The notes under the pieces were generated by a model. That model did no database searches. It saw only the letters and a list, made by a program, of their open reading frames with translations, and was not told where the DNA came from. From Segatella copri (lineage in GTDB: Bacteria > Bacteroidota > Bacteroidia > Bacteroidales > Bacteroidaceae), in NCBI RefSeq assembly GCF_019249655.2, contig NZ_CP137557.1:3133001-3197000 (forward strand): DNA of 64,000 bases. The letters are read 5' to 3'. This document shows positions 6,789-14,393 of the stretch, piece by piece. Position 1 is the first letter of the stretch; every line of letters starts with the position of its first letter. The translations under genes and the position numbers were made by a program.

Positions 6789-8786
6789 ATGGAGTATTAC
6801 GGTAACACACTTTGCATTTCAGCACGTGAGCTTGTTGAAGGTGGCATAATGACTGCCTCGAACTACAAGCAGCTATCTGCCAGGAAGCGCATCAATGTGG
6901 TGCGTAGCGGTAAGGGGCAAGGACGTTATGCTCTGGTTGCCGTTGATAGCATTCCTACCATCTACCGCAAAATGGTGGATGAACTTTATCCTGGTGGTGA
7001 CACTGTGAGACTGGAGGGTTGGATAACGTCCAACTATGAGACCGACCAAGCAGCCGTTGCTTTCTTCAACGACCGTGCCAAGACAGGGCTTGACCTCACA
7101 CAAGAGAAAGTGAAGGAATATGTGGTGAACGCCTCAGTTCTGAACACTTGCATCAAGCTCTACAACCGTGCAAGCGCATCAAAGAAGCTGATGGGAGAAA
7201 AATACGACTGGGAAAAGATGGCAACCACCATCAAAACACTCAAAGATAAATTTGGCCATACGCTACCAGCTTCAACCATGCGATTCAGAAAGAAGGTAGC
7301 CGAATACAAGAAGTTTGGTTATGCCTGTCTGATAAGTGGCAAGTTCGGAAACCAAAGCGCACGCAAGGTTGACCACAAGACGGAACGCTTGATTTTAGGC
7401 TTGGCGGTACTTCCTAACAAGCCATTCAATACAAGTGTCTTGGAACTATACAATTCGTTTGTATGTGGTGAAATAGAGGTCTATGATCCAGAAACTGGAG
7501 AACTATTCAACCCCGATGATTTCACAGACAAGAGCGGTGAACCAAAGGTTTTGAGTGAATCGACAATCACCAACTACTTGAACCGACCGAAAAACAAGGT
7601 GCTAATTGAACATGAGCTTATGAGTTACACCACCTTCATGCACGAACAGATGCCGCACATGCACCGCCATGCAGGTGAGTTCTCTCTGAGCCAAATCACA
7701 ATGGATGACGTGGACTTGACACGAAAGTTGAAAGACACCAAGCAGAGGGTTCACGCTTACTATGCTTATGATGTGGTCAGCCAATGTGTGATTGGCGCAT
7801 CTTACGCAAGGAAAAAGGATGAAATCCTGGTGCTTGACTGCTTTAGGGATATGTTCCGACTGATAGAACGCAATGGTTGGGGTATGCCAGCAGGTATTGA
7901 GGTTGAGAATCACTTGATGTCGCAATACAAGGACGGATTTCTGCAAGCAGGTGTCGCATTCCCATTCGTTCATTTCTGTGCGCCTCAGAACTCGCAAGAG
8001 AAATATGCAGAGAACTTGAACGGAGCGAAGAAACGCAGCATCATCCACAAGAACCATGAGGGCATTGGCCGTTTCTATGGAAAAGGCAAGTGGCGAACGG
8101 AAAGCAAGAAAATCAGTGATGAAACCAATGAGCTGTATGAGGATAAGGAATATTTCAGCTATGATCAACTGATAGCTGATGACCGCCAAGACAACTATGA
8201 GTGGAATCACAGCTTGCACCCGAATCAAAAGAAGTACCCTGGCATGAGCAGATGGGACGTTCTTGTTAGCAACATCAATCCAACCCTTCAACCGCTTGAC
8301 AAACTTACGCTTGCAAGATACATTGGTGAGAGAGTGGAAACAAGCATCAGAAGAAACTCCACCGTAAGAGTGGCATACGAAGATTGGTGGTTGAGCAAGA
8401 CCGAAAAGCTGGAACGTCTGGAGCCAAACAACAATAAGGTGACGGCATACTACATTCCAGATGCAGACGGCAAGCCACAAGAGGTGTTCATCTTTCAAGG
8501 TGACAGATTCATTGACCAAGTGGAACGAGTGGAAACCTACAACCGTGTGATGGCAGAACAGACTGATGAAGACTTGGAGAAATACCAAGCGCAACAGAAG
8601 AAAGTTGCCTCATTCACGAAATACGTCAAGGACAATGCCATTGGCAAGGTTGGAGTAATGAAGTCGGATGTGCCAAAGGAAGAGGCAGAGGAAACCTTTG
8701 TACTTCCACCGCCAAAGATAGAAGACCCCGATGAAGCATATAAGCCAGACATGAGCATTGAGGAAAGGGCTTTGGCAGACATTTAG
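6789..8786 (+). CDS. MuA-like DDE transposase
   Basis: 665 aa. It catalyses strand transfer of phage ends for integration and replicative transposition. The N-terminal ~75 residues (YYGNTLCISARELVEGG...SARKRINVVRSGKGQGRYALV) resemble the Mu HTH end-binding domain. A central integrase core follows: ITMDDVDL (Asp near 306), GIEVENHL where the second acidic residue is expected (~375), and NSQEKYAENLNGAKKRS (Glu near ~402). A basic C-terminal region ends acidic (KEEAEETFVLPPPKIEDPDE), as expected for a part that contacts MuB. Its likely targets are the AACGAA repeats at both phage ends. Length matches MuA (663 aa). MuB-like gene follows at 44 bp. Confidence 0.93.
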   Translation: MEYYGNTLCISARELVEGGIMTASNYKQLSARKRINVVRSGKGQGRYALVAVDSIPTIYRKMVDELYPGGDTVRLEGWITSNYETDQAAVAFFNDRAKTGLDLTQEKVKEYVVNASVLNTCIKLYNRASASKKLMGEKYDWEKMATTIKTLKDKFGHTLPASTMRFRKKVAEYKKFGYACLISGKFGNQSARKVDHKTERLILGLAVLPNKPFNTSVLELYNSFVCGEIEVYDPETGELFNPDDFTDKSGEPKVLSESTITNYLNRPKNKVLIEHELMSYTTFMHEQMPHMHRHAGEFSLSQITMDDVDLTRKLKDTKQRVHAYYAYDVVSQCVIGASYARKKDEILVLDCFRDMFRLIERNGWGMPAGIEVENHLMSQYKDGFLQAGVAFPFVHFCAPQNSQEKYAENLNGAKKRSIIHKNHEGIGRFYGKGKWRTESKKISDETNELYEDKEYFSYDQLIADDRQDNYEWNHSLHPNQKKYPGMSRWDVLVSNINPTLQPLDKLTLARYIGERVETSIRRNSTVRVAYEDWWLSKTEKLERLEPNNNKVTAYYIPDADGKPQEVFIFQGDRFIDQVERVETYNRVMAEQTDEDLEKYQAQQKKVASFTKYVKDNAIGKVGVMKSDVPKEEAEETFVLPPPKIEDPDEAYKPDMSIEERALADI

Positions 8787-8830
8787 ACACCGTTCAAACA
8801 TCATTATAATAACAATTAAAGATTAAGAAT

Positions 8831-9706
8831 ATGACAATAGCAGAAGCAACAAAGAAAAAGATCCTGGCAGCGATAGCAGCCAACAGGTCAAACTATCCAA
8901 GTGACGCAAAGCACGCAACCGCCCTTGGACTTTCAACATCCATCTACAGTATGTTGAAGAACGGTCAGACAGAAAAGGCATTGAGTGATGCCAACTGGTT
9001 GAGCATTGCAAGAAAGCTGAATGTGGCCTTGCGCAACGAAATAGAATGGAACGCAGCCCCAACAGAGACCTTCAAGTATATCACCAAGCAAATAGAGTTC
9101 TGTCAAGGCTCAGGGCAAAGCAGCATCCTTTGCGACATACCCAACATTGGAAAGACCTTCACGGCACGCTATTATGTGCAAGGTCACAAGAATGCAGTTT
9201 ATATCGACTGTTCACAAGTAAAGACCAAGTTGAAGTTGGTTCGCAAGATAGCATCTGAGTTTGGCGTGGATAGCAAAGGACATTATGCTGATGTGTATGA
9301 AGACTTGGTTTATTACCTTCGTTCCATCGAACACCCTCTTATCATCCTTGATGAAGCTGGTGATTTGCAGTATGAGGCATTCTTGGAACTCAAAGCCCTT
9401 TGGAATGCTACGGAACGCTGTTGTGCTTGGTACATGATGGGAGCGGACGGATTGAAGGAAAAAATCAACCGTTCCATTGAGTGCAAGAAAGTTGGTTACA
9501 CGGAAATGTTGAGCCGTTACGGTGGCAGATATTCCAAGGTGACACCAGACGATGGCAAGGAGCGAGACAAGTTCTTGCGCCATCAGGCAGAAGTGGTGGC
9601 AAGGGCTAACGCTCCAAAGGATGCTGACATTGCAACCATCGTGAGAAAAACAAATGGTGGCTTGCGCCGTGTATATACTGAGATTGAGAAACTGAAACTT
9701 GCATAA
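8831..9706 (+). CDS. MuB-like AAA+ ATPase, transposition target selector
   Basis: 291 aa. An N-terminal HTH (DAKHATALGLSTSIYSMLKNGQTEKALSDANWLSIARKL) is followed by an ATPase domain: ILCDIPNIGKTFTARYYV is a Walker A in which the first Gly is replaced, and PLIILDEAGDLQYEAFLELKAL is Walker B. In Mu this protein coats target DNA, delivers it to MuA and confers target immunity. The gene follows the transposase and ends 2 bp before the next ATG, so the operon is tightly packed. The unusual Walker A (CDIPNIGKT) keeps the essential GKT. Confidence 0.9.
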   Translation: MTIAEATKKKILAAIAANRSNYPSDAKHATALGLSTSIYSMLKNGQTEKALSDANWLSIARKLNVALRNEIEWNAAPTETFKYITKQIEFCQGSGQSSILCDIPNIGKTFTARYYVQGHKNAVYIDCSQVKTKLKLVRKIASEFGVDSKGHYADVYEDLVYYLRSIEHPLIILDEAGDLQYEAFLELKALWNATERCCAWYMMGADGLKEKINRSIECKKVGYTEMLSRYGGRYSKVTPDDGKERDKFLRHQAEVVARANAPKDADIATIVRKTNGGLRRVYTEIEKLKLA

Positions 9707-9708
9707 CG

Positions 9709-10332
9709 ATGGCAAAGCGAGCATACAGCCCCAGGGATATTGCAGCAAAGACATACGTCACCATTCCCTGGGGTGAGAAATGGAGCAAGGTGTTTGGCTA
9801 TCCAAGCATAACAGAGACATGGTTTGTGTCTGGATCGAGCGCAAGCGGAAAGAGCAGCTTTGTGATGCAGCTTGCCAAGGAACTTTGCTCGTATGGTGGC
9901 GTTCTTTACCTGAGTTATGAGGAAGGTGTGAGCAAGAGCTTTCAAGACCGCATCAACCGCTACAAGATGAATGAGGTGCAAGGCAAGTTTCGTGTGGCAA
10001 CAGACGACACCCTTGACGATTTGATAGCAAGGCTTAAAAAACGCAAGAGTGCCAAGTTTGTCATCATTGATAGTTTCCAATATTCAAATTGGAGCTATGA
10101 GCAAGCCAAGACACTTGCAGATGACTTTCCTCGAAAGTGCTTCATATTCATCAGCCAGGAATACAAGGGACAACCGCTTGGCAAACCAGCAGCCCGATTG
10201 AAATATATGGCAGGTATGAAGGTGAGAGTGCAAGGATATAAGGCATATTGCCAAGGTCGTGCCATTGGTGAGGCTGGTGAGGCATTCACCGTATGGGAGG
10301 ATGGAGTAATACAAACAAGCAACGAAACATAA
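9709..10332 (+). CDS. RecA/RadA-like P-loop ATPase
   Basis: 207 aa. WFVSGSSASGKSSFVMQLAKELC is a clear Walker A. VLYLSYEEG is the RecA-type segment after it, and KFVIIDSFQYSNW a Walker B. It looks like the ATPase core of a DnaB/RadA-type helicase without accessory domains. It starts 2 bp after the MuB-like gene, so it is probably translated with it and acts in phage DNA transposition or replication. Specific activity is not deducible. Confidence 0.8.
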   Translation: MAKRAYSPRDIAAKTYVTIPWGEKWSKVFGYPSITETWFVSGSSASGKSSFVMQLAKELCSYGGVLYLSYEEGVSKSFQDRINRYKMNEVQGKFRVATDDTLDDLIARLKKRKSAKFVIIDSFQYSNWSYEQAKTLADDFPRKCFIFISQEYKGQPLGKPAARLKYMAGMKVRVQGYKAYCQGRAIGEAGEAFTVWEDGVIQTSNET

Positions 10333-10337
10333 GGCGT

Positions 10338-10562
10338 ATGAACAAATACAAGGATGGTGATACCATTTTCATCTTGATGACGGCAGAGCAATGCAAGTCG
10401 GTTATGAGAGAATGGCTTGAACAGAAATACGAGTGCGACTTGAATGTAATGCGCTCACAGAAGAACAAAGGCAAGTTTGTACTGAAAACAAAAAGTCTGA
10501 TGTGGGCAAACAGAATCATCCAGTGGCATGGATATGAAAAAGTAACTTATCAAATAATATAG
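10338..10562 (+). CDS. Small early protein, unknown
   Basis: 74 aa, MNKYKDGDTIFILMTAEQCK. The ATG at 10338 lies 5 bp after the preceding stop and is preferred to an in-frame start at 10293 that overlaps the ATPase gene. Basic, no membrane segment; IMRSQ/KGKFVLKTKSLMWANRIIQWHGYEKV suggests a compact alpha/beta fold. No family recognised. Confidence 0.6.
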   Translation: MNKYKDGDTIFILMTAEQCKSVMREWLEQKYECDLNVMRSQKNKGKFVLKTKSLMWANRIIQWHGYEKVTYQII

Positions 10563-10565
10563 CTT

Positions 10566-10742
10566 ATGGAAGAAGTGATTGAAAGCCTGGTGGCAATCAT
10601 CAAGGACAAGACAAAGGATTTTACCTACCTGGATCAAGAACAGATGTTCCGAGACTTGTCTGGCAGATTAAACGATATGTCGCTTGATGCCATGAAATGT
10701 GAGTATCTTGGTGAGAGAAAGGAGGTGGCAGACAATGAGTAA
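10566..10742 (+). CDS. Small early protein, unknown
   Basis: 58 aa (MEEVIESLVAIIKDKTKDFT...), acidic and probably helical. It starts 3 bp after the previous stop and its last 8 bp overlap the next gene (GACAATGAGTAA contains both the stop and the next ATG). Too short for the supplied frame list but supported by tight operon spacing on both sides. No family recognised. Confidence 0.6.
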   Translation: MEEVIESLVAIIKDKTKDFTYLDQEQMFRDLSGRLNDMSLDAMKCEYLGERKEVADNE

Positions 10743-10974
10743 AGAACGAAGGGTGTTAGAACTGGTTCCACCATCATGCCAAATTACCCATGAGACAGTG
10801 ATATGCCATGGGCATGAATGTGGATATTGCCACGGCAATGGCTACTTCTGGGGACGTGACGCCAATTGGGAAAGCGTGAAAGTTCCTTGCCCTATATGCC
10901 AAGGCAAGAAAGAAATGAAAGCCATCATTGAAATAACATGGCTACCAGACAATGAAAAGACAACTAAAAAATAA
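10735..10974 (+). CDS. Small zinc-finger protein (DnaJ-like CxxCxGxG)
   Basis: 79 aa from ATG 10735, overlapping the preceding gene by 8 bp. CGYCHGNGYFWG and CPICQGKKEMK form a pair of CxxCxG knuckles like one zinc site of the DnaJ central domain; CHGHEC lies just before. Likely a zinc-bound protein or nucleic-acid adaptor. A second, related small protein is encoded at 12413. Role in the phage unknown. Confidence 0.65.
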   Translation: MSKERRVLELVPPSCQITHETVICHGHECGYCHGNGYFWGRDANWESVKVPCPICQGKKEMKAIIEITWLPDNEKTTKK

Positions 10975-10980
10975 ACGAAT

Positions 10981-11250
10981 ATGAGTAAAATCGGTAATTG
11001 GTTCCATGTCATGCGTGAGAACTACAAGAAAAAGGCAGAACAGAAACGTGCAGCGCAAGTGAGAGAAGAAGCCATGTCAAGACTACAGGCGAGAGAGTTC
11101 AATGGCAAGATATTCCTTTGCTTCGACAATGTGCCAATACTGGAGACGGAAGACTTGACCCTTGGCATGGCTGCAAGCGTGAAAGAGGCACGCCAGTATT
11201 TTATGACTTACAGAGGTGTCGGCCATGAAGCAGCAAATAACGAACTTTAG
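10981..11250 (+). CDS. Small early protein, unknown
   Basis: 89 aa. A basic, helical N-terminus (MRENYKKKAEQKRAAQVREEAMSRLQ) is followed by a small domain (GKIFLCFDNVPILETEDLTLGMAASVKEARQYFM). Soluble; overlaps the next gene by 35 bp. No family recognised. Confidence 0.6.
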   Translation: MSKIGNWFHVMRENYKKKAEQKRAAQVREEAMSRLQAREFNGKIFLCFDNVPILETEDLTLGMAASVKEARQYFMTYRGVGHEAANNEL

Positions 11251-11692
11251 CCGTTTCTTTGCCTCATTCAACGAACTGCCTTGCTATTGTGGCAGCCGTG
11301 AAGAGTTCAAGAAGGAAATAGTCAGTCAATACACATTCGGACGCACAGAGAGCTTGAAGGAAATGACTTGGCAAGAGTACAATGATTGCTGTGACGGTCT
11401 GGAGAAACTGAGCGGTCGAAAAGAACGATTGAAACGCAATCGCAGCATCTGCCTAAAGCTGATACAAGAGATTGGCGTGGACACAACCGACTGGCAGCGC
11501 ATCAATGAGTTCTGCAAGCATCCCCGAATTTGCGGAAAGGAGTTTGCCAGAATCCGACTTGACGAAATGGAAGATTTCCAAAGAAAACTCAGAGCAATCA
11601 AGAAGAAAGGCGGTTTGAAAGAGAAAGAAGACGTGAACAATCCTGGCAGGATGGTGATGTATATCCCTTTGGATGGAATCCCTCATGCCTAA
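11216..11692 (+). CDS. Early phage protein, possibly GemA-like
   Basis: 158 aa; ATG 11216 or the next Met at 11225 are both possible. Helical and basic, with GRTESLKEMTWQEYNDCCDGLEKLSG followed by a second part (DTTDWQRINEFCKHPRICGKEFARI). The general pattern (an 'mt..ey..l...le' segment followed by a W-containing segment) recalls the Mu GemA/DUF1018 early regulator, but similarity is only by eye. It sits between early small genes and DUF3164, as GemA does in several Mu-like phages. Confidence 0.5.
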   Translation: MSAMKQQITNFSRFFASFNELPCYCGSREEFKKEIVSQYTFGRTESLKEMTWQEYNDCCDGLEKLSGRKERLKRNRSICLKLIQEIGVDTTDWQRINEFCKHPRICGKEFARIRLDEMEDFQRKLRAIKKKGGLKEKEDVNNPGRMVMYIPLDGIPHA

Positions 11693-11721
11693 AAATACAA
11701 CCCATTTAAAACAATAAGACA

Positions 11722-12456
11722 ATGGAAGAGAACAAGAAACAGACAGTGGAAATGACAGCGGAAGAGGCAGAAGCCTTCAAGCAGTTCCAAGAGAAGCAAG
11801 CCAAGGAAAAGGCTGCTAAGAAGCGCAAGGAAGACCGTGAGGCTTACGCCCAGTTGGTGGACAGCGAGATTGAGAGTGCCATCCCCGAACTTCGCAGCCT
11901 GTCAGAACAGATGCTTGCAGTGAAGAGCAAGGTTTATGAGAACTTTGCGGAAGTCATCAACATCAAGGCAAACGTGTTAAAGCTGACCAAGGACACCCAG
12001 CGCACACACACCTTCACCCATTCAAACGGAAAGATGCGCCTCACGCTTGGTTACAACTGCATTGATGACTACCGTGACACAGTGAATGACGGCATTGCCA
12101 TCGTCAAGCAGTACATCGAGAGCCTTGCAACCGACACCAAAAGCAAGGAACTTGTGGCAACCATCCTACAGCTATTGAGCCGTGACGGAACTGGCAACTT
12201 GAAGGCAAGCCGTGTGTTGCAGCTTCGCAAACTGGCAGACAAGAGCGACAACGACCAATTCAAGGAAGGTGTGCAAATCATCGAAGAGGCTTATCAGCCA
12301 TCGCTCACCAAGCAGTTCATCAGAGCTGAGTGGAAGGACGAACACAACAAGTGGCACATCATCCCTTTGAGTGTTACAGATGTAGAACCAACAGAAACTA
12401 AACAAGAAGGCAATGAAGACAACGACAACCAAGGCACCCAAGGTGGCACTGTGTAG
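11722..12456 (+). CDS. DUF3164-family phage protein
   Basis: 244 aa. An N-terminal coiled coil rich in Lys/Glu (AFKQFQEKQAKEKAAKKRKEDREAYAQLVDSEI) precedes the DUF3164-like body (AVKSKVYENFAEVINIK...FTHSNGKMRLTLGYNCIDDYRDTVNDGIAIVKQYI). The C-terminus is acidic and Asn/Gly-rich. DUF3164 proteins are common in the early region of Mu-like phages; function unknown. The next gene overlaps its 3' end by 44 bp. Confidence 0.75.
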   Translation: MEENKKQTVEMTAEEAEAFKQFQEKQAKEKAAKKRKEDREAYAQLVDSEIESAIPELRSLSEQMLAVKSKVYENFAEVINIKANVLKLTKDTQRTHTFTHSNGKMRLTLGYNCIDDYRDTVNDGIAIVKQYIESLATDTKSKELVATILQLLSRDGTGNLKASRVLQLRKLADKSDNDQFKEGVQIIEEAYQPSLTKQFIRAEWKDEHNKWHIIPLSVTDVEPTETKQEGNEDNDNQGTQGGTV

Positions 12457-12595
12457 AATGTGCCACGGCACTGGGAGAAAGGGCGAAGACATTTGCCCAC
12501 AATGTGAAGGAAGTGGACGTGTGACAGTGAGCTGTGAAATGACACTTGACATCCGTCCTTATCATCCAAAGGTTAAACATTCAACAAACATTTAG
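12413..12595 (+). CDS. Second small CxxCxGxG zinc-finger protein
   Basis: 60 aa. CRMCHGTGRKGEDICPQCEGSGRV is a perfect DnaJ-type zinc module (two CxxCxGxG repeats) and makes up nearly half the protein. It overlaps the DUF3164 gene by 44 bp in another frame, with the next ATG 4 bp after its stop. Probably a phage-encoded zinc knuckle adaptor; related in kind to the product at 10735-10974. Confidence 0.65.
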   Translation: MKTTTTKAPKVALCRMCHGTGRKGEDICPQCEGSGRVTVSCEMTLDIRPYHPKVKHSTNI

Positions 12596-12599
12596 CCCT

Positions 12600-12851
12600 A
12601 TGGGAAAGCGACGCGGACTAAGTTATCAGAAACGTGTTGCTGACATCAACAGGATATATGACCAGCATATCAAGGACGGTGTTCCAAACCGTGAGATATG
12701 GCGCAGGTTCATATATCCTGAGTATGCTATCAGTGAGCGTCAATTTTACAATATATTGAAAGCGTCTGCTGAATCAAAGAATGTGATTCCAGCAGACGCT
12801 CAACCGTATCTTGATTTTTGGAATGATGAGCAAGGAAAAGACTATTATTAA
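12600..12851 (+). CDS. Small HTH-like phage protein
   Basis: 83 aa from ATG 12600 (MGKRRGLSYQKRVADINRIY), chosen over an in-frame upstream start because it follows the previous stop by 4 bp. GVPNREIWRRFIYPEYAISERQFYNILKAS looks like a helix-turn-helix of the kind found in Mor/C or small transposase-like proteins. Could be the late-gene activator by position (last part of the early/middle operon), but that is inference. Confidence 0.6.
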   Translation: MGKRRGLSYQKRVADINRIYDQHIKDGVPNREIWRRFIYPEYAISERQFYNILKASAESKNVIPADAQPYLDFWNDEQGKDYY

Positions 12852-13398
12852 GAGGATTCTGAATGACATCCGCGTTGACCTAAGTGACGAGTTTGACCAG
12901 AACTTTGAGCGAGAGGCATTTTTCAGCGAGGCATGGGAACGGCACAGAAGCCCCCTTCGACCAGGTGGGCATATTCTTGTTGATACAGGCACGCTGAGGA
13001 GAAGCGTCAGAAGCGAGATGAAGGAAACGAGCATCCGCTTCTTCACTGATTTGCCATACGCCGACATTCACAATGAAGGCGGTGAGATAGTGGTGACAAA
13101 ACGAATGAAAGGCTATTTCTGGCACAAGTACATGGATGCAGCAGGTGCATTGACCTTTGCAAGGCGCAAGGACGGCACGCAGCGCAAGGACAAGAAGACA
13201 CGGCATATCAGTGACGTGGCAGAGTTCTGGAAGTTCATGGCATTGAAGAAGGAAGGCACGACAATCAAGATACCTAAGAGGCAGTTTCTTGGTTTGTCAC
13301 CAGAGGTGGAAAAGGCAGTTACGGACATCATCGAGGATAATTTGCAAGAATACCTCGGAAAGGAAATGGAACATTTTGAAAAACGATTGAAGAAATGA
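12826..13398 (+). CDS. Mu gpG-like virion morphogenesis protein
   Basis: 190 aa from MSKEKTIIKRILNDI (an adjacent Met at 12823 is also possible). HRSPLRPGGHILVDTGTLRRSVRSEM and FFTDLPYADIHNEGGEIVVTKRMKGYFW match the phage virion morphogenesis/HK97 gp10-like pattern ('LVDTG.LR.S...... Y...h..G'), and PKRQFLGLS is the conserved C-terminal signature. These proteins act at the head-tail joint or tail completion. The gene overlaps its neighbours on both sides. Confidence 0.82.
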   Translation: MSKEKTIIKRILNDIRVDLSDEFDQNFEREAFFSEAWERHRSPLRPGGHILVDTGTLRRSVRSEMKETSIRFFTDLPYADIHNEGGEIVVTKRMKGYFWHKYMDAAGALTFARRKDGTQRKDKKTRHISDVAEFWKFMALKKEGTTIKIPKRQFLGLSPEVEKAVTDIIEDNLQEYLGKEMEHFEKRLKK

Positions 13399-13838
13399 GA
13401 AAAGAGATTTACAAGATGCTTTGTGAACGTTTAGGCAATATACCAGAAATCAAGTATATTGATCTTTGGAACCACAACGTGGAGTTCATAGAGCAAGAAG
13501 ATAACTGGGAACGTCCAGCGGTGTTTGTGGAACTTTGCCCAATCAACTGGGAAGCCACGGTGGTAGGTATGCGCTATGTGACAGAGGCGAAAGTGAACTT
13601 GCACGTGGTGACAGACTGGGTGGGCAGCAGTGCAGCCAACAGTGACCAAAGGGAAGAGAGCCTAACAGTGTTTGACCTCTTGGAAAAGATTCACACAGTT
13701 CTGGCAGATGTGAACGGTGAACATTTCAGAGAGTTCGACATCAGCAATTCGACAACCAACCACAACCATGAGGATATTTTGGAAAACATTGAGACTTATA
13801 GTTATGTGGGGTACAGAGAACTTGACCAGTCCAAGTAA
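13395..13838 (+). CDS. Probable tail terminator/completion protein (gp37-like)
   Basis: 147 aa. Overlaps the gpG-like gene (GATGAGA-type stop/start overlap) and ends the operon just before a terminator. Pattern KYIDLWNHNVEFIEQEDNWERPAVFVELCPINWEA...VTEAKVNLHVVTDW...FDLLEKIHTVLADV is typical of small alpha/beta neck or tail-completion proteins that follow gpG. Function assigned from context and overall pattern. Confidence 0.6.
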   Translation: MRKEIYKMLCERLGNIPEIKYIDLWNHNVEFIEQEDNWERPAVFVELCPINWEATVVGMRYVTEAKVNLHVVTDWVGSSAANSDQREESLTVFDLLEKIHTVLADVNGEHFREFDISNSTTNHNHEDILENIETYSYVGYRELDQSK

Positions 13839-13847
13839 ATATGATTA

Positions 13848-13884
13848 AAGCATCCGATGGCTTGACAGCTTCGGATGCTTTTTT
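13848..13884. terminator. Bidirectional terminator between early operon and DGR operon
   Basis: AAGCATCCGA / TCGGATGCTT stem (10 bp), 13-nt loop, then T-run on the plus strand and A-rich sequence on the other side, so it can also stop the leftward DGR transcript. It lies where the two operons converge. Confidence 0.85.
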
Positions 13885-13910
13885 AATGTCATTCGGATGC
13901 CGTTTGAACC

Positions 13911-14393
13911 TTATTGATACAAGCTCAAATCAAAAGCATCCTTCTTCTTCCATCCCTCAGCCAAGGTGTTTTGTACATATTCGGTGGCTTTCAGATAAAA
14001 GTCGGCAAGTTCTTCAAGTGTGTCAAACGTATGGTATGACGGTTCATCCTCAGTTCCAAACTTGAACGTTACTGGCAGCGTCTTTCCTTCCGTTTGCACG
14101 GCAAGGTCATAAGCTGCCTTATAGTTGAACTGGTTTTCAGTGGAGAGCCACACAGCCTGACCCTTATATGTGAAGCCTGAAATGATGGCTTGGTCAGTCT
14201 GTTCGTTGTACCAGTCCAAGACGATTCGCTTGATGTCATCCACAGAAGGCTTGCCATTGGTAAACTCTGCCTCCATGTAGTTGGCCGAACCGTCCTCTTT
14301 AACTATGACATCCCAACGGATGCGCCATTTGTTCTTGACGGGGTTCACGCATTCAAGCAGTTTCACCACCGCACTTCCTTCTGTTCGTTTCAT
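13911..14393 (-). CDS. Unknown protein translationally coupled to the DGR reverse transcriptase
   Basis: 160 aa, MKRTEGSAVVKLLECVNPVK. Its ATG overlaps the RT stop (TAATG), so translation is coupled. The N-terminal half is beta-rich (KWRIRWDVIVKEDGSANYMEAEF); the C-terminal half (QAIISGFTYKGQAVWLSTENQFNYKAAYDLA...FDTLEELADFYLKATEYVQNTLAEGWKKKDAF) resembles the DUF4376-type pattern seen in phage tail-assembly genes. It is not the small helical Avd protein of the Bordetella DGR. Candidate accessory or target-assembly factor; last gene of the leftward late operon. Confidence 0.7.
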   Translation of the reverse strand: MKRTEGSAVVKLLECVNPVKNKWRIRWDVIVKEDGSANYMEAEFTNGKPSVDDIKRIVLDWYNEQTDQAIISGFTYKGQAVWLSTENQFNYKAAYDLAVQTEGKTLPVTFKFGTEDEPSYHTFDTLEELADFYLKATEYVQNTLAEGWKKKDAFDLSLYQ

